DNA of 64,000 nt from Cercis canadensis (taxonomy: Eukaryota > Streptophyta > Magnoliopsida > Fabales > Fabaceae). The stretch is taken from the NCBI GenBank assembly GCA_003255065.1, contig QAOA01005271.1, forward strand, positions 434,001 through 498,000, read 5' to 3'. The notes under the pieces are model-generated. The model was not told the origin of the DNA and made no database searches. It worked only from the letters and a program-made list of their open reading frames with translations. Below, piece after piece: positions 37,251 to 48,545 of the stretch; the first letter of the stretch is position 1; every line of letters begins with the position of its first letter. The position numbers and the translations under genes were made by a program.

Positions 37251-37508
37251 GGTTAGTTCAATAAATGTAATATTATTGTAATTAATCCTAAATTTATTCT
37301 TCCTTCCTAGCCATGGCACATTAAATTAATTGAAGGACAATAACTATTATTTAAGACAACCATTATTGGGACAAATAAGAAAAATTTCTGGCTTAGTTCA
37401 ATAAATGTAATATTACTGTGTCTTAAATTTATTCTTCCTTACTAGCCATGGCACATTAAATTAATTGAAGGTCAATGACTATTATTTAAGAAACCATTGG
37501 GACAAAAG
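37251..37508. repeat. Tandem duplication, period about 140 bp, two copies
   Basis: TTAGTTCAATAAATGTAATA occurs at 37253 and 37393, followed in both by TTTATTCTTCCTT and CCATGGCACATTAAATTAAT. Found only after paralogue A. Confidence 0.85.
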
Positions 37509-38794
37509 GCTCAGTGAGCCCAAGGTTAAAATATCCAGTACAATTAAGAGAGCAGTCGCATACTACTCAGCAGCATTAGCAAAGGGTAGCCAACTAAACA
37601 CATCTATATCCGCAACAGCTTACTAACAATTGCAGGAGGGTCCCAAATCTTACAATCGAAGGCACATAACTTTATAGAATAAGAGATCAAGTCCCTATTT
37701 CCTTTTCATCTCAATTCATATATGGTTATAGTATTTGTTGTTTATACATACCTTAAATCGTCATTAAGCATTTGTATGTTGCTTTCTAGGGGAAAGAAAT
37801 TAAATTATGTAGCGAAAACTCAGAGTTTCTTCTTACAATATTTTTTAAACCTTCAGTAAGTCATTGGTTTTGCACCTCGAGAAATGAATGGGGATTTTCA
37901 AACTTCATACCAGTGAGTGATCTCCATATATGAAGCATCCAAGGGATATACTAAAGACGATAAACTAATTGTCGAAATTTAAATCCTTGCACTATCTGTG
38001 GTGAAACTGTCCTCGCAGATTATCTTCTACTTATTGTGTGGTGGCCTGTGGGAGACAATTGCTTGAGATATATAATTCAGTTTTGCAGTTGAAGTTTTAT
38101 ATATCTTAATGAAGTTCTCTTTTATTTTTTAGCACAAAGGATTCATATATTCTTGAATTTACAATAGTTTAAGGAGTTTGATGGTTTTGACATGTGAACA
38201 CTATACTGATATGTGTTTGTCGGTACCATACCTTGTTATATTAGATGATTTTCCATGGTTAACTATGTAATTTTCGAAATGGTCCTTTCTTTTTTTGATT
38301 CAAGATAATGTTCTCATCATCTTTTTGTATGCGAAGATATATATATATAGGGTGAGAAACTTGCTATCAGGAGATTCTACAGATAATTTGTCCCACTATG
38401 CGCTAATCTAAAAAATCCTAGCCGTTGAATTGCTCAATAACTTTCACCCAAAGCTAAAGCGTCATTAGTTATGGACGGAGAATCACTAGATGACCATGGA
38501 GCCACTCTTCCTACCATAAAATTAAGACGCTACACTATCTCTCACCACAAAAATAGTTTAAACACACCTATACTTTTACAAACTTACATAGCTACATACA
38601 AATTTAGCTTAAACACACCCTTTGGTGGTCTACATCAACCACCTTCAGAAACTCGAGCAGAGCACTATGGGCATTAAAAGAAGTTAAAAAGGATTTTGTT
38701 GTAGCTTAAGCTACTCTTTTAGCATCACAAAACATGCTTGATCCAGGCCCCCATAATTTCAAGATAGGGATGGCTATTCATTTTTCCACCTGAG

Positions 38795-39180
38795 TTGTGA
38801 TATACCAAGTCCTACATTGTATGTGAAATAGATTAGATGGTGCTATATAGTCACAAAGACTTGGCTATTGTGATAACTCAGGCTAGTTTTTTGGGGCACA
38901 GGGTTAGGCCTAACAGTTGTTATTGGCGCCGCTAGGGCTTGGGGCCTAACAAATGGTATCAGAGTCAATACTTATACACCAACACAAAGTGTCGCCATCC
39001 CACACTGCTTGCTGGATATCTTGGGCAATGGGGCCTTAAAGATTGGCCTATTGAGGACTTTAGATATTCGAGTGGGGAAGATTATGATAACTCAAATCTC
39101 ACATGGGATATGATATTGAGATTATATCTATATACTATATAAGCACCAAGACCTGCTATAACAACATCTATTTATTCATT
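38795..39180 (+). mobile_element. Decayed TRIM-like element
   Basis: A segment from about 38797 (TGATATACCAAGTCC ... GGTGCTATATAG) is weakly repeated at about 39088-39165 (TGATAACTCAAATCT ... TACTATATAAGCACC). TGGTATCAGAGTC at 38952, preceded by CCTAACA, resembles a tRNA-Met primer-binding site just after an LTR. There is no coding capacity. Boundaries are uncertain. Confidence 0.45.
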
Positions 39181-39939
39181 ATTGAGAATGCCAGTATATA
39201 TATTCAAATGTTTATCATTACTTCTTTGGAAGGAGTCAACTTCTCAAACATAAGGAATTATCTTAAGTTATATCATGCATTTCAAGTAATAAATTAGTCA
39301 ACATGTGATGAATCCTTCCATTTATTAAGATAATATATTGAAAAAGAAGGCATACAAATCTGTTTTGGTGAAAATAATTAGTATATTAGAAGTAATAAGT
39401 AATAAGTAATTAAAAGGTAATTTTGTCCATATAACTCTTTAACATTAATTAGGCTGGGGCATTAGTATGAAAATAGCCACAGCCTAAATCTTATTCTAAA
39501 AATATAATGAAACAAAATTAAAATATGTACTTTGTCCATAGGGAAACCATGCCTTTTTTTAGAGGCACCGTCAATGTTTTTCAAAAAAAAATTCTATATG
39601 TAATGATACTTCTAGACCTTTGGTTTTTGGTACTTGAGCTAGAATTTGAACATAGAACTCACAAGTCTTGAGGACAACATCAGTACCATAGACTAATTGG
39701 TGGACCTTTGATTTAGCCAATCCAATTTTTCTTTTTCAAATTTTGGGTCAAACAAATATTTTTCAATGTAAAATAACCGTTGAGTTTTCATAATCACGAA
39801 TTACTCATGCCTACATAGAAATGCGCTAAAACGGATATATAACATCAATGACTTTGAATTCAAAAATGGCCATATCTGCAAAATAAATTATGAAGAAACT
39901 AATTGTTGAATTTTCATTATGATGAATTTACTCCGACCA

Positions 39940-40140
39940 TGCCTGAAATGCCCAACAATATGCTATATAAACTGCTAGCTCCAACATAGCGTAGCACTAT
40001 TTAGTTTTTCTAAACATTCCATTCCTTTCTAGATCCCACTCCTGTGCATGTGGGTTCAGTCTCCTAGCACTGGTTGTTTCTTGCGCCGAAGACCTACACT
40101 AAGTATCGATTTCTCATTAGCTTTGTGGTAGGGAGAATTC
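39940..40140 (+). promoter_or_regulatory. Shared promoter/leader module, copy P4
   Basis: TATATAA at 39964-39970, then ACTGCTAGCTCCAACA and a leader. The upstream TTTTCATTATGATGAATTTA matches the sequence before P5 (44,040-44,060). Confidence 0.7.
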
Positions 40141-40146
40141 ACAATC

Positions 40147-40690
40147 TTGTTCTCCTCATTTCCACTTGCCATGGCATCTTTCTTCTTCCAAAACCTAGAG
40201 AGATACCATGGCTGGTGGAAACGGGGTCAACAAGTTTGTGAATTCTCCTCAGTTGTTGAGAAATCAGTATTTGGTGTACGCTCTTCAGCGCAAGCAACAA
40301 CCAGCAGAAGGTGCTTAAACCACTTGCCTAGGAGAGGGATATCTAGAAAAGAGCTTTCGTCTACCTACCTTTTTATTGAAAGCGAGATTCTTAAATACTT
40401 CAATCAGTGAGTTCCTTTCCCTTACTTCTGAATAAATCAGAATTAACAAATTTTCATGGCTTTAATTTTATCAGCTTCATTTGTCTCTTAGCTTATGCCC
40501 TGAAAAAATAGGGTACATTTATTGTTTACTAGGAACTTTTAGTATAACATGTGCCCTTTCTAATTAATTGTTCATTGATGTCCTGATCACAGAGCTTGGT
40601 TGGCAACAATCCGCCACAGTTTTGGAAGGTGATTTTTCGCTGTGCAAGTGTTCTCTTTGGTGCAAGTGCCATGAGGAAAGGAGGAACTAA
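40147..40690 (+). pseudogene. Broken copy C of the PAM2-like/RRM-like gene
   Basis: The ancestral start is probably ATG 40208 (ATACCATGGCTGG, compare the start at 44227). PAM2-like and most RRM coding are lost. The exon 1 end survives as GAGATTCTTAAATACTTCAATCA before a GTGAGT donor (40408-40413). The intron keeps the TTCATTGATGT..CTGATCA acceptor region. Exon 2 is a shortened scramble (GGAAGGTGATTTTTCGCTGT) ending AGGAAAGGAGGAACTAAG. The 3' flank matches that of paralogue A. The open frame 40147-40410 is not the ancestral reading. Confidence 0.8.
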
Positions 40691-41530
40691 GGATCACTAA
40701 CAGTACTAGTTTTGCTGTTTAATGGATCTAATAGAATAAATGACTAAGAATAGATTTTTATCTATGATCTATTATGTCGTGGTTTCTTGATAAGCTTAAG
40801 AGAAAAAATGGTTGTTTTTATTTTCCATTGTATTTTGTGGCATTTTGGAGGGCTGACAGGGATTTTAAATTCCCTCTATAAACCTCAAATGCCATTTCTC
40901 TATAAATTCATAAGAATTACAAAAGGCAGTTTTATTTTGATGAATATGATGGTGTGAAATTTTGTTTAGCAGTGTATCTTTAGTTTTCCACCACTAAATC
41001 CTTCAAAAATTTATAAAACTTGCGCAGAACACGTTTAAGAAGAGAGAGAGGGGAGGGGGAAGGGGGTGTGTGCTACTTTATGTGACACAAGTCACATTTT
41101 CATTTTTTTTTTTTACATAATTGTTCTTATACATTGTATTAGTTTGACATAGTTTACATAATTTAAATTTTACTAAATTTATTTCAATTTTTTTAGTATA
41201 ACCTAAATATTAGTTTAATAAAACTTAAATTATATCAACTGTACCAGATTGATACAATATAAAATTAAAATGGTATAAAAAAAAAATCAAAGATATAACT
41301 TATGTGAGAGTGACTATAAGTCTACCATGGACTTCTTTAGCGGATTCAACAGTAGGAGGAATAATCTACTGCATTAAATATGTGGTCAAAATTATTACCA
41401 AAAAAAGGAAAAAAAAAAAAAGTACGTGCTCAATATTGCTTGACCAAAGCTATAGAGGGGCACTTTTATTTACCCATTTTTTTCACAAAATAAATCAGTC
41501 TAGACTTCTAGTCAACATGTGGCCGAGTGG

Positions 41531-41534
<4 letters not shown>

Positions 41535-41593
<59 letters not shown>
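41535..41593. repeat. (AT)n microsatellite
   Basis: Pure AT run of nearly 60 bp. Confidence 0.95.
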
Positions 41594-41598
<5 letters not shown>

Positions 41599-42570
41599 AG
41601 AACGTTACACTCAAATTTTAATCATTATTTCTTTGGTGGGAATCAACTTCCCAAGAACAGAGACTTCTCCTAATTAATTTGTTTTTTTGACGGACTTAAT
41701 TAATCTAGTTTGAATCAATAGCGTAGATTTAACTTCTTATGGATATCAATCATTTTAAGTAATCTGGTTTGACACTGGGCTCTCTCTACAAGGAGATGAC
41801 CGTGTGTTGGGGACCTTGTTTTGAGAAAAAGGGAATTATTCTCAAAATGCTCATTTATATAAAGTTATAGCTGTAAGTGTTTTAATAATGAGACCCTTAA
41901 AACAATGATGGTTTTTAGCAAGTTTGATAAATTTAGCTCAATCCAAAGAATAGTGTTATGCCAATATTATGGATTAGAAAANAAAAAAAAAAAAAAAAAA
42001 AAAACTTATTATGGATATCAACCATTCTAAGTAAAACTGCATAAGTGCAATAATTAGTGTTTAACATAAATATATTAAAGTGGAGCCAAACAAACTCTAA
42101 TTATTCAACCTATGCATATACAACTTTTTATTGAAAAGAATATTACAGAAAACGTTGATAATTTGGAGAAGGATTTCAATATATAGTAAAACTTCTAGGA
42201 TTAGTTAAACTAATATTTTTGAACTTTTTCTGACTTTCTTAGTCAAAGGCAGGAGTTACATTTTTTCTTTTATATGGTAAACTTTTGTACTTCCTTTAGT
42301 ATCTCTTATTCTTCAGTATTTTTTCTAACGTTTGCACATTAAAGTTCTTCAGTTTCTGTTGTAATATGTTCATCAATGCACAATAAAGAAGGCATAGTGT
42401 ATTTTTACATTAAACCATGCATTAACTCCAAAACGATGTAGCTCGCACCCCATGTATGTTGTATTTATGTGTTTTATTTATTACATTCCAAATCAGGAGT
42501 TATAGATATAACTATGCCAGCTTTATTATAATTTATAAGTCAACTTTGGATGTCATCTCTTCACGTGAAA

Positions 42571-42930
42571 CTCTAACTGCACCACGCATTTTCTCATACC
42601 AGTACCTGAAGTATATCTGAGGTGTGAGCCTTAAGTACTTTCAAGTTCATAGTTGTCTTTATTGATGAATAGCATCCTTGTAACGTTACTCATTTACTGA
42701 ATATTGTTCAATATACTGAGTGTGTATACACCTCCTTTGAACACTTTCTTNCTCTAACTGCACCACGCATTTTCTCATACCAGTACCTGAAGTATATCTG
42801 AGGTGTGAGCCGTAAGTACTTTCAGTTCATAGTTGTCTTTATTGATGAATAGCATCCTTGTAACGTTACTCATTTACTGAATATTGTTCAATATACTGAG
42901 TGTGTATACACCTCCTTTGAACACTTTCTT
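42571..42930. repeat. N-separated direct duplication, 180-bp unit (likely assembly join)
   Basis: 42571-42750 recurs at 42752-42930 with one substitution and one deletion; N at 42751 is the joint. The duplicated DNA is itself related to 29,380-29,550 of the same segmental block. Confidence 0.85.
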
Positions 42931-43079
42931 TTTTTGCTTAAAGACGACTTCTTTCTTATAAATTGTTAACTATACTACAAATTTATTACAATTATATTTA
43001 TACTTATTTTATACTTTACATTTTTAGCAATTGATTTCTATCTTGATTTCTAAAAATATTGACTCCTAAGTCCTATCTT

Positions 43080-43640
43080 GATTTACATGATATATCATTA
43101 AACACAATTATGATAAACCTAACTTGAAATAATGAAACTAACAATTGATGTCTTGTACAATTTTGTAAACTGGAAATATATAGGAGATTGATATTGCATA
43201 AAATAGTAATGATAAACCAAACAAAAAATAACGAACATAACGGTCGATGGTTTGTAATAATAATAAAATAAAACAAAAAAATAACGAACATAACGGTCGA
43301 TGGTTTGTACATTTAATTTCACATGATGAAAATATATAATAGATTGATATCCTTCATAAATAATTATGATAAAACTAACAAAAACTAACGAAAATAACGG
43401 TCAATATCTTATAGATTTGTGAAAAATAAGAATATATAAGAGATCAGTGTTGTGAAAACTCATTAGGATAAATTGGAGAAAATATAACAAAGATAACTGT
43501 GGTTGTGTTTGAAGTTGTTGCAATTGAAATATATAATATATCAATATTGTGAAAGAGTAATTATGATAATCTTAAAATGAAATAATAATAATAATAATAA
43601 TAAAATGGTTCTTGTAAAATTTTGCAAAGTGGAAGTAATG
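43080..43640. repeat. Degenerate tandem array upstream of paralogue B
   Basis: Four to five units of about 100 bp with ATTATGATAAA, AATAACGAACATAACGGTCG and GGAAATATATAAGAGATTGA-type blocks; one unit is locally duplicated at 43215-43310. Same family as 29,671-30,046 and 35,329-35,620. Confidence 0.75.
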
Positions 43641-44039
43641 TAAGAGCAAAACAATAAATATTGACAAGAAAATAAAATTATGCAAAGATATACAGCATTC
43701 TATTCAAATATTCTCTTTGTTTTGTATTTTAAAGATACACATACTCAAATAAGATTTTGGATTTAAAAGCCTATTTATAATGTGCATTTCTTCTTTATTG
43801 CATCAATACTTGAAATTTTGGATAGATAGGGGGGTCTGATATGCTATTTAGGTATTGCTTGAGCATTAATTGCAAATAGAAAACAAAAGAAAAACTAGTT
43901 GATTACTTGGCTTAAGGACAGTGCGATAATTTCTGTAGTTTACAATCCTATTTATTATCCACTTGGAGACACTCAATGAGTTTGAATTCAGAATTGGCCA
44001 TATATGTGAAAGTAAATAATGATTAAACTAAGTTGTGAA

Positions 44040-44226
44040 TTTTCATAATGATGAATTTACTCAGGCCTTCACAGAATGGCTAAGAAATGCCTATATAAAC
44101 TGACTAGTTCCTACAGAATACATCAGACGCTGAGTTCGTCTAAGCTTGATCTTCATTGTTCCCTTAATTTCTCTCTCATTTTCCTCTCCCTATCCATTTT
44201 GTTCCTTTGAAAGGCTAAAAAGTACC
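44040..44226 (+). promoter_or_regulatory. Shared promoter/leader module, copy P5
   Basis: CACAGAATGG, TATATAA at 44092-44098, ACTGACTAGTTCCTACAGAA, then a leader of about 105 bp to ATG 44227. Confidence 0.75.
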
Positions 44227-44766
44227 ATGGCAATCGGAAACAAGAAAATGACTGCGGATTCTCCCACTGATCATAAATCAGTATACGAGGTAGGCTCATC
44301 AAGCACCCGTGGGAGACTGAACCCTGATGCAATGGAGTGGGATCCAAAACGGGAGAGATCCAGTGAGGAAGACAGGTGCCTCTACCTAACCTTTTCTAAA
44401 GGGTCCCCTTTCACAGAAGGAGAGCTAGCAATGTTTTTCAATTTGTGAGTTCCTTTCCTTCGTTTCTGATTAATCATTTGTCGCTGTTTGAGTAAACCCT
44501 AGAAACGTACGCGGTACCATTATTTTTTAATTTTAGTTTATGGATGCTTCATTGATGTGCTGAACAGGGAGTTTGGTGAATTTGGTCCTTGTGTGGAGAG
44601 GGTGCAAGTACACCGCCCAGATGGAGAAAAGCCGCCACTGTTCGGGAGGGTGGTTTTCCGGTATGCAAATGTTCCCGTGACGGTAATGGCTGGTGCAATT
44701 GAAGTGAAATACACGGTGAACTCCAAGCCACTTTGGTGCAAGAGGTATCGTCCAAAGAGGAGCTAA
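44227..44766 (+). CDS. Small PAM2-like + RRM-like RNA-binding protein, paralogue B (138 aa)
   Basis: Exons 44227-44444 and 44568-44766; the intron is in the same place and phase as in paralogue A. GRLNPDAMEWDP is the PAM2-like motif (Trp form, here with the Pro that A lacks). RCLYLTFSKGSPFTEGELAMFF, FGEFGPCVERVQVHRPDGE, GRVVFRYANVPVTVMAG and PLWCKRYRPKR make an RRM-like unit without a classical aromatic RNP1. The ATG at 44227 is chosen over the upstream frame start at 44146 because the extra 27 residues lie in the leader shared with the other copies. B looks the less derived copy: conserved residues such as PLWCKR are intact. Confidence 0.83.
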
Positions 44767-45532
44767 TTAAGCAGCACCAACAGCAGCAGGATATATTGCT
44801 CATCTCCTTGTTTCTTCATCTATTATGTTGTTCAACTGCTTCTGGATGTGATTTTGTCTTTCGTTATAATAAGATAATTGTAGTATTTTTTTTTTTTGTG
44901 ACCTTTTGGAGGGGTTTCTGAAATTCTCTCTAGCTGGCAAAATAAAAATGTGTCGTTTCTCTGATAATCCATATATATATATGCGTCATTTGATAGTGGT
45001 TTTCTTTTTGATGCCTTGTTAGTGTGTGATTTTGTTTTATGCTATCTTAATTTTTACCCAATTAAAATTCATAAAAGATTTTTAAAACCTCTATATAATA
45101 TGCTCTAAGAACATGATATTTCACATAAAAAAATGATATTTGTTCTTATCAATTGGTGATTTAAAAATAGCTGTAAATTGGAAATGGAACGAAGAGCTGT
45201 AATTGAAGAGCAAGTTACCAGCGGCAATTGGATAAGCTTTTCTCAATTGAAATTTTGATTTTGTTATTGAAATTTGTCTTGGTTAAACACAATTGTTATA
45301 GTTGGCCTGTCACTATTATTGATCATCACAGCCATCCCCTTACTATTACTTTACCATCCCCTTAATATTGTTTATGTTTATATACATGCTCCATATGCTT
45401 GAAAAGAAAACATTGTTTCTCAAATTCCCTAATTTAGAAACATAAATTAAATGAGAGAAACAAAGAAAATCCATCATGGTCACGAATAGGACCTTAAATT
45501 GTTTGTTTATTTGATATGAATATGAAAATGTT
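44767..45532. other. Intergenic after paralogue B
   Basis: Its first 200 bp resemble the 3' flanks of the other RRM-like copies; the rest is AT-rich without a gene. Confidence 0.5.
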
Positions 45533-45882
45533 GGGTCTGTTTGATTTCAAATTTTAAAATTTGGTTTTCGTTTTTGAAAAAAATAAAATAAAAAAACTTG
45601 TTTGATAGGGTTGTTTTTATTTACATGTTTTAAAAATTTATTCTCAAAATATTGTTCTAAAAACAAGAAAACAAAAATAAGAGAGAGTTGTTTTTGTTTT
45701 CAAAACAAGTAAAAAGCGAAAAATATGTTATTTTCATTAATGATACAATAGTAATTAATGGCACAAGCAAGTTTTTTGTTATTTACTATTTATAAATTAT
45801 TTTCAAAATAATTTATCAAACAATTTTCTTTTTTATAATTTTTAAAAACAAAAAAATAAAAACAGAATCAAACGCAGCCGTT
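45533..45882. mobile_element. MITE, hAT-like ends
   Basis: Begins GGGTCTGTTTGATTT and ends AATCAAACGCAGCC, so the ends are imperfect inverted repeats of the type common in plant hAT-derived MITEs. The interior is AT-rich and partly self-complementary. The target duplication is not certain. Confidence 0.65.
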
Positions 45883-46564
45883 GATTCTCAAATTTACATG
45901 TTCTATAGTAAGATAATCAGAACGAGCCCTTTTTTGGGTCGTTAAACAAGCCCATTTGACTATACATAGGTAACAAATTACTTGGGCCTAGAGAAAAGTA
46001 AGAGTTACTTGGGCCTACTGAACCTCCAGAAGTAATTGAGGCCGTATAGCCAGTGGGGTTACTATGAAATGAAAGTATGAATTTTACAATGAGATATAAT
46101 ATTTGCATTTTTTAGGATGGAGAAAGATATATATAAGAATTGGGTGATTCTACCGTGAGGTATGTGATACTTCTTTAACATAATAATATTGATGTAAAAA
46201 TTAATTAATTTTGATCATTAAAAAATAAATGATCAAAATTAAATGTTTTTACATGAGCAATGATTAATACGGTTACATTAGGGAGATATCACATAGTTTT
46301 TGGTATGTGAAAAATGTCCATTCAAAATTATATTTTATCAAAAAGTTTTCAAAATTACATAAGTGTCTCATTTTGATATAAGTTTTTGCACTTTAAATCT
46401 TTCTTTTATGTCAAATTTAGATACATCAACATAAATCTTAACCGAGCCATTCATCAACAAACACACTTAACCATAATTTTTTTACTATTAATGAAAGAAC
46501 TTTCTGATAGTTTTCCATATATTTTTCTGTTCGAATGTTCTAAAAGTGTCCTTAAGTAACTTAT

Positions 46565-46603
<39 letters not shown>

Positions 46604-47117
46604 GTGAATAAATAAATGAAAGTATGTGGCTAAACATAATTAAATAATTTAAATAAAATTTATTTTAAATAACTACACTTGCTCTTTCTAATTTCTTTTG
46701 GTTTTTCTTATTCTCAACTTCATTCGTCTTAATCCACCCCATTATTTCTTTTTCTTCTTATTTCCACTTATTTTTTTCTTGAATAAGTGTAGTGTTTGCG
46801 TACTTCTAGTGTGACGGAGAAAAATCATTTCATATTTTGATTCTATCAATGGTACAAAATTATCCATGTTAAATCCTACTCCCAATATTTAATGGAGAAT
46901 GTTTTAAGGATTTACAATTTCAACCAAAATGTACGAGAAATATTTTGAGAAGAATGAGATTTATAGTTTTGATAGCACATTCCTAAATTTAAAAGCTAGA
47001 CACATGACGATTTGAGCTATTGCTTAATTAAAACAATAATTATTCAACCATATAGGTTTCAAACTACAACAATAGGGAGCTAGAAAAATAAAAGTTGAGA
47101 CAACAGTTGAATAGTTT
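45883..47117. other. Intergenic, AT-rich
   Basis: Contains (AT)n at 46569-46600. No supportable gene. Confidence 0.55.
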
Positions 47118-48545
47118 CTACTTGCGACTCAAACTTCTCCATTTGTGTGCAAGACCAGAGATTGTCCTTTTAGAAGAACCATCCTCACTTAACCCAACAA
47201 TACCAGCCTCCTTCAAATCCTCGATTCTCCTACGAATTTCTCTGCCTTCATCACCTTCCATTAGTCTCTTTAGAAGCTCAGAAATTTCCTGTCTTTCCAC
47301 AATGCCAACTTCATTAGCTTGTGCCTGTGGCCGTAGTGCGATTTTGAGCTCATCTGTTAGCGTTACAGCATTCATTCTCTGCTCTGCAAACAATGGCCAA
47401 ACAATCATTGGCACGCCGTGGATGGTGCTCTCGAGGATGGAATTCCAGCCACAATGAGTCAAGAACCCACCTGTGGATCCATGCTTAAGGATTTCAATCT
47501 GTGGTGCCCATGATGGAACTACCAACCCTTGCTCTTTGGTTCTCTCCAAGAACCCATATGGTAAATAATGTAATGGGTCCTCATTTTGAGCATTAAGATA
47601 AGCGGCACTAGCAAATTTACTTGGAACTCTCACCACCCATAAAAATTTGTGGCCACTCAATTCTAATCCAAATGCTAGCTCATTGAGTTGATCTTGAGAC
47701 AGTGTCCCACCACTCCCAAAAGACACATAAAGGACAGAATTACGTGGCTGGTTATCCAACCATCTCAAACATTCTGACCCATTTACCCGATTATCTGACC
47801 CATTGTGTATAATTGGTCCAACCGGATAAATAACAGGATAATGATTATTAACCTCTTGTTCTTGCAACGCCCTTATTGGGCCTGCTTCCAAATCTATGAA
47901 GCTATTCAGTATAACACCATCAGCAAAACGGAGTTGTTTGCAGAGTTGAAGATATGATCTATAAATTTCACTGGACCTTCCTGCAATAGCTAGGTCTGGA
48001 AGATCTCTTCCCTGGAAAGAAGCATTAGAACCTGGAACTTTCACTGGTTCTGATAATTCCGTGAATTCACCAGAAACTGTTTCATCCAGTTTTGGCAGAA
48101 GAAAGCAGAATGATAGTGTCGTGGCTCCAGAAGCATAGAAAGCATAGGCTAAGAGGTTGAATTGCTTAGCAACATGTAGCGCGTCGATTGCCAAAAGGTC
48201 GAATAACAAAGCAAGAAGCTGATAACGTGAGCTTAATGAGCTCAAGGCATCGCGTAGAGATGGCAGAGAGTGAAAAACTGCCAATTGCATTTGAGTTCCA
48301 GGGTGAGTGTCTTGAGGGAGGTCTTGAATGTTGACTTGGGGGAGAAGGGTGAAGTCTATGGTTGGTGGGAGAGCTTCAAGAATGGCTTTCATGGAAGATG
48401 AGGAAGGGCAAAGTGTGGGAATGAGCAGAGTGACGTGGAAATCAGGGTGTTGGAGAACTAGTTGCTTGGCAAACTCAGCAAGTGGGATCAAATGGCTGAG
48501 ACCAGGGCAGGGAACCATGGCTATGCAGGGGGTTTTCTTCTCCAT
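47118..48545 (-). CDS. UGT72: UGT72B-like UDP-glycosyltransferase 1 (475 aa)
   Basis: Family 1 glycosyltransferase of the cytosol that moves glucose from UDP-glucose to small phenolics; the UGT72B group includes hydroquinone/monolignol-type glucosyltransferases. Intronless. The catalytic His is His18 (GLSHLIPL) and its partner Asp is Asp116 (LLFDLLAID). The PSPG box runs Trp346 to Gln389 (WAPQIEILKHGSTGGFLTHC ... PLFAEQ) with all key residues, including His364 and the final Gln that favours glucose. SVLYVSFGSGGTLSQDQL is typical of the group. The Met at 48545 (MEKKT) is chosen over the in-frame Met at 48566, since the neighbouring paralogue starts MEKKTHIAV. First of four same-strand paralogues. 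Confidence 0.95.
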   Translation of the reverse strand: MEKKTPCIAMVPCPGLSHLIPLAEFAKQLVLQHPDFHVTLLIPTLCPSSSSMKAILEALPPTIDFTLLPQVNIQDLPQDTHPGTQMQLAVFHSLPSLRDALSSLSSRYQLLALLFDLLAIDALHVAKQFNLLAYAFYASGATTLSFCFLLPKLDETVSGEFTELSEPVKVPGSNASFQGRDLPDLAIAGRSSEIYRSYLQLCKQLRFADGVILNSFIDLEAGPIRALQEQEVNNHYPVIYPVGPIIHNGSDNRVNGSECLRWLDNQPRNSVLYVSFGSGGTLSQDQLNELAFGLELSGHKFLWVVRVPSKFASAAYLNAQNEDPLHYLPYGFLERTKEQGLVVPSWAPQIEILKHGSTGGFLTHCGWNSILESTIHGVPMIVWPLFAEQRMNAVTLTDELKIALRPQAQANEVGIVERQEISELLKRLMEGDEGREIRRRIEDLKEAGIVGLSEDGSSKRTISGLAHKWRSLSRK

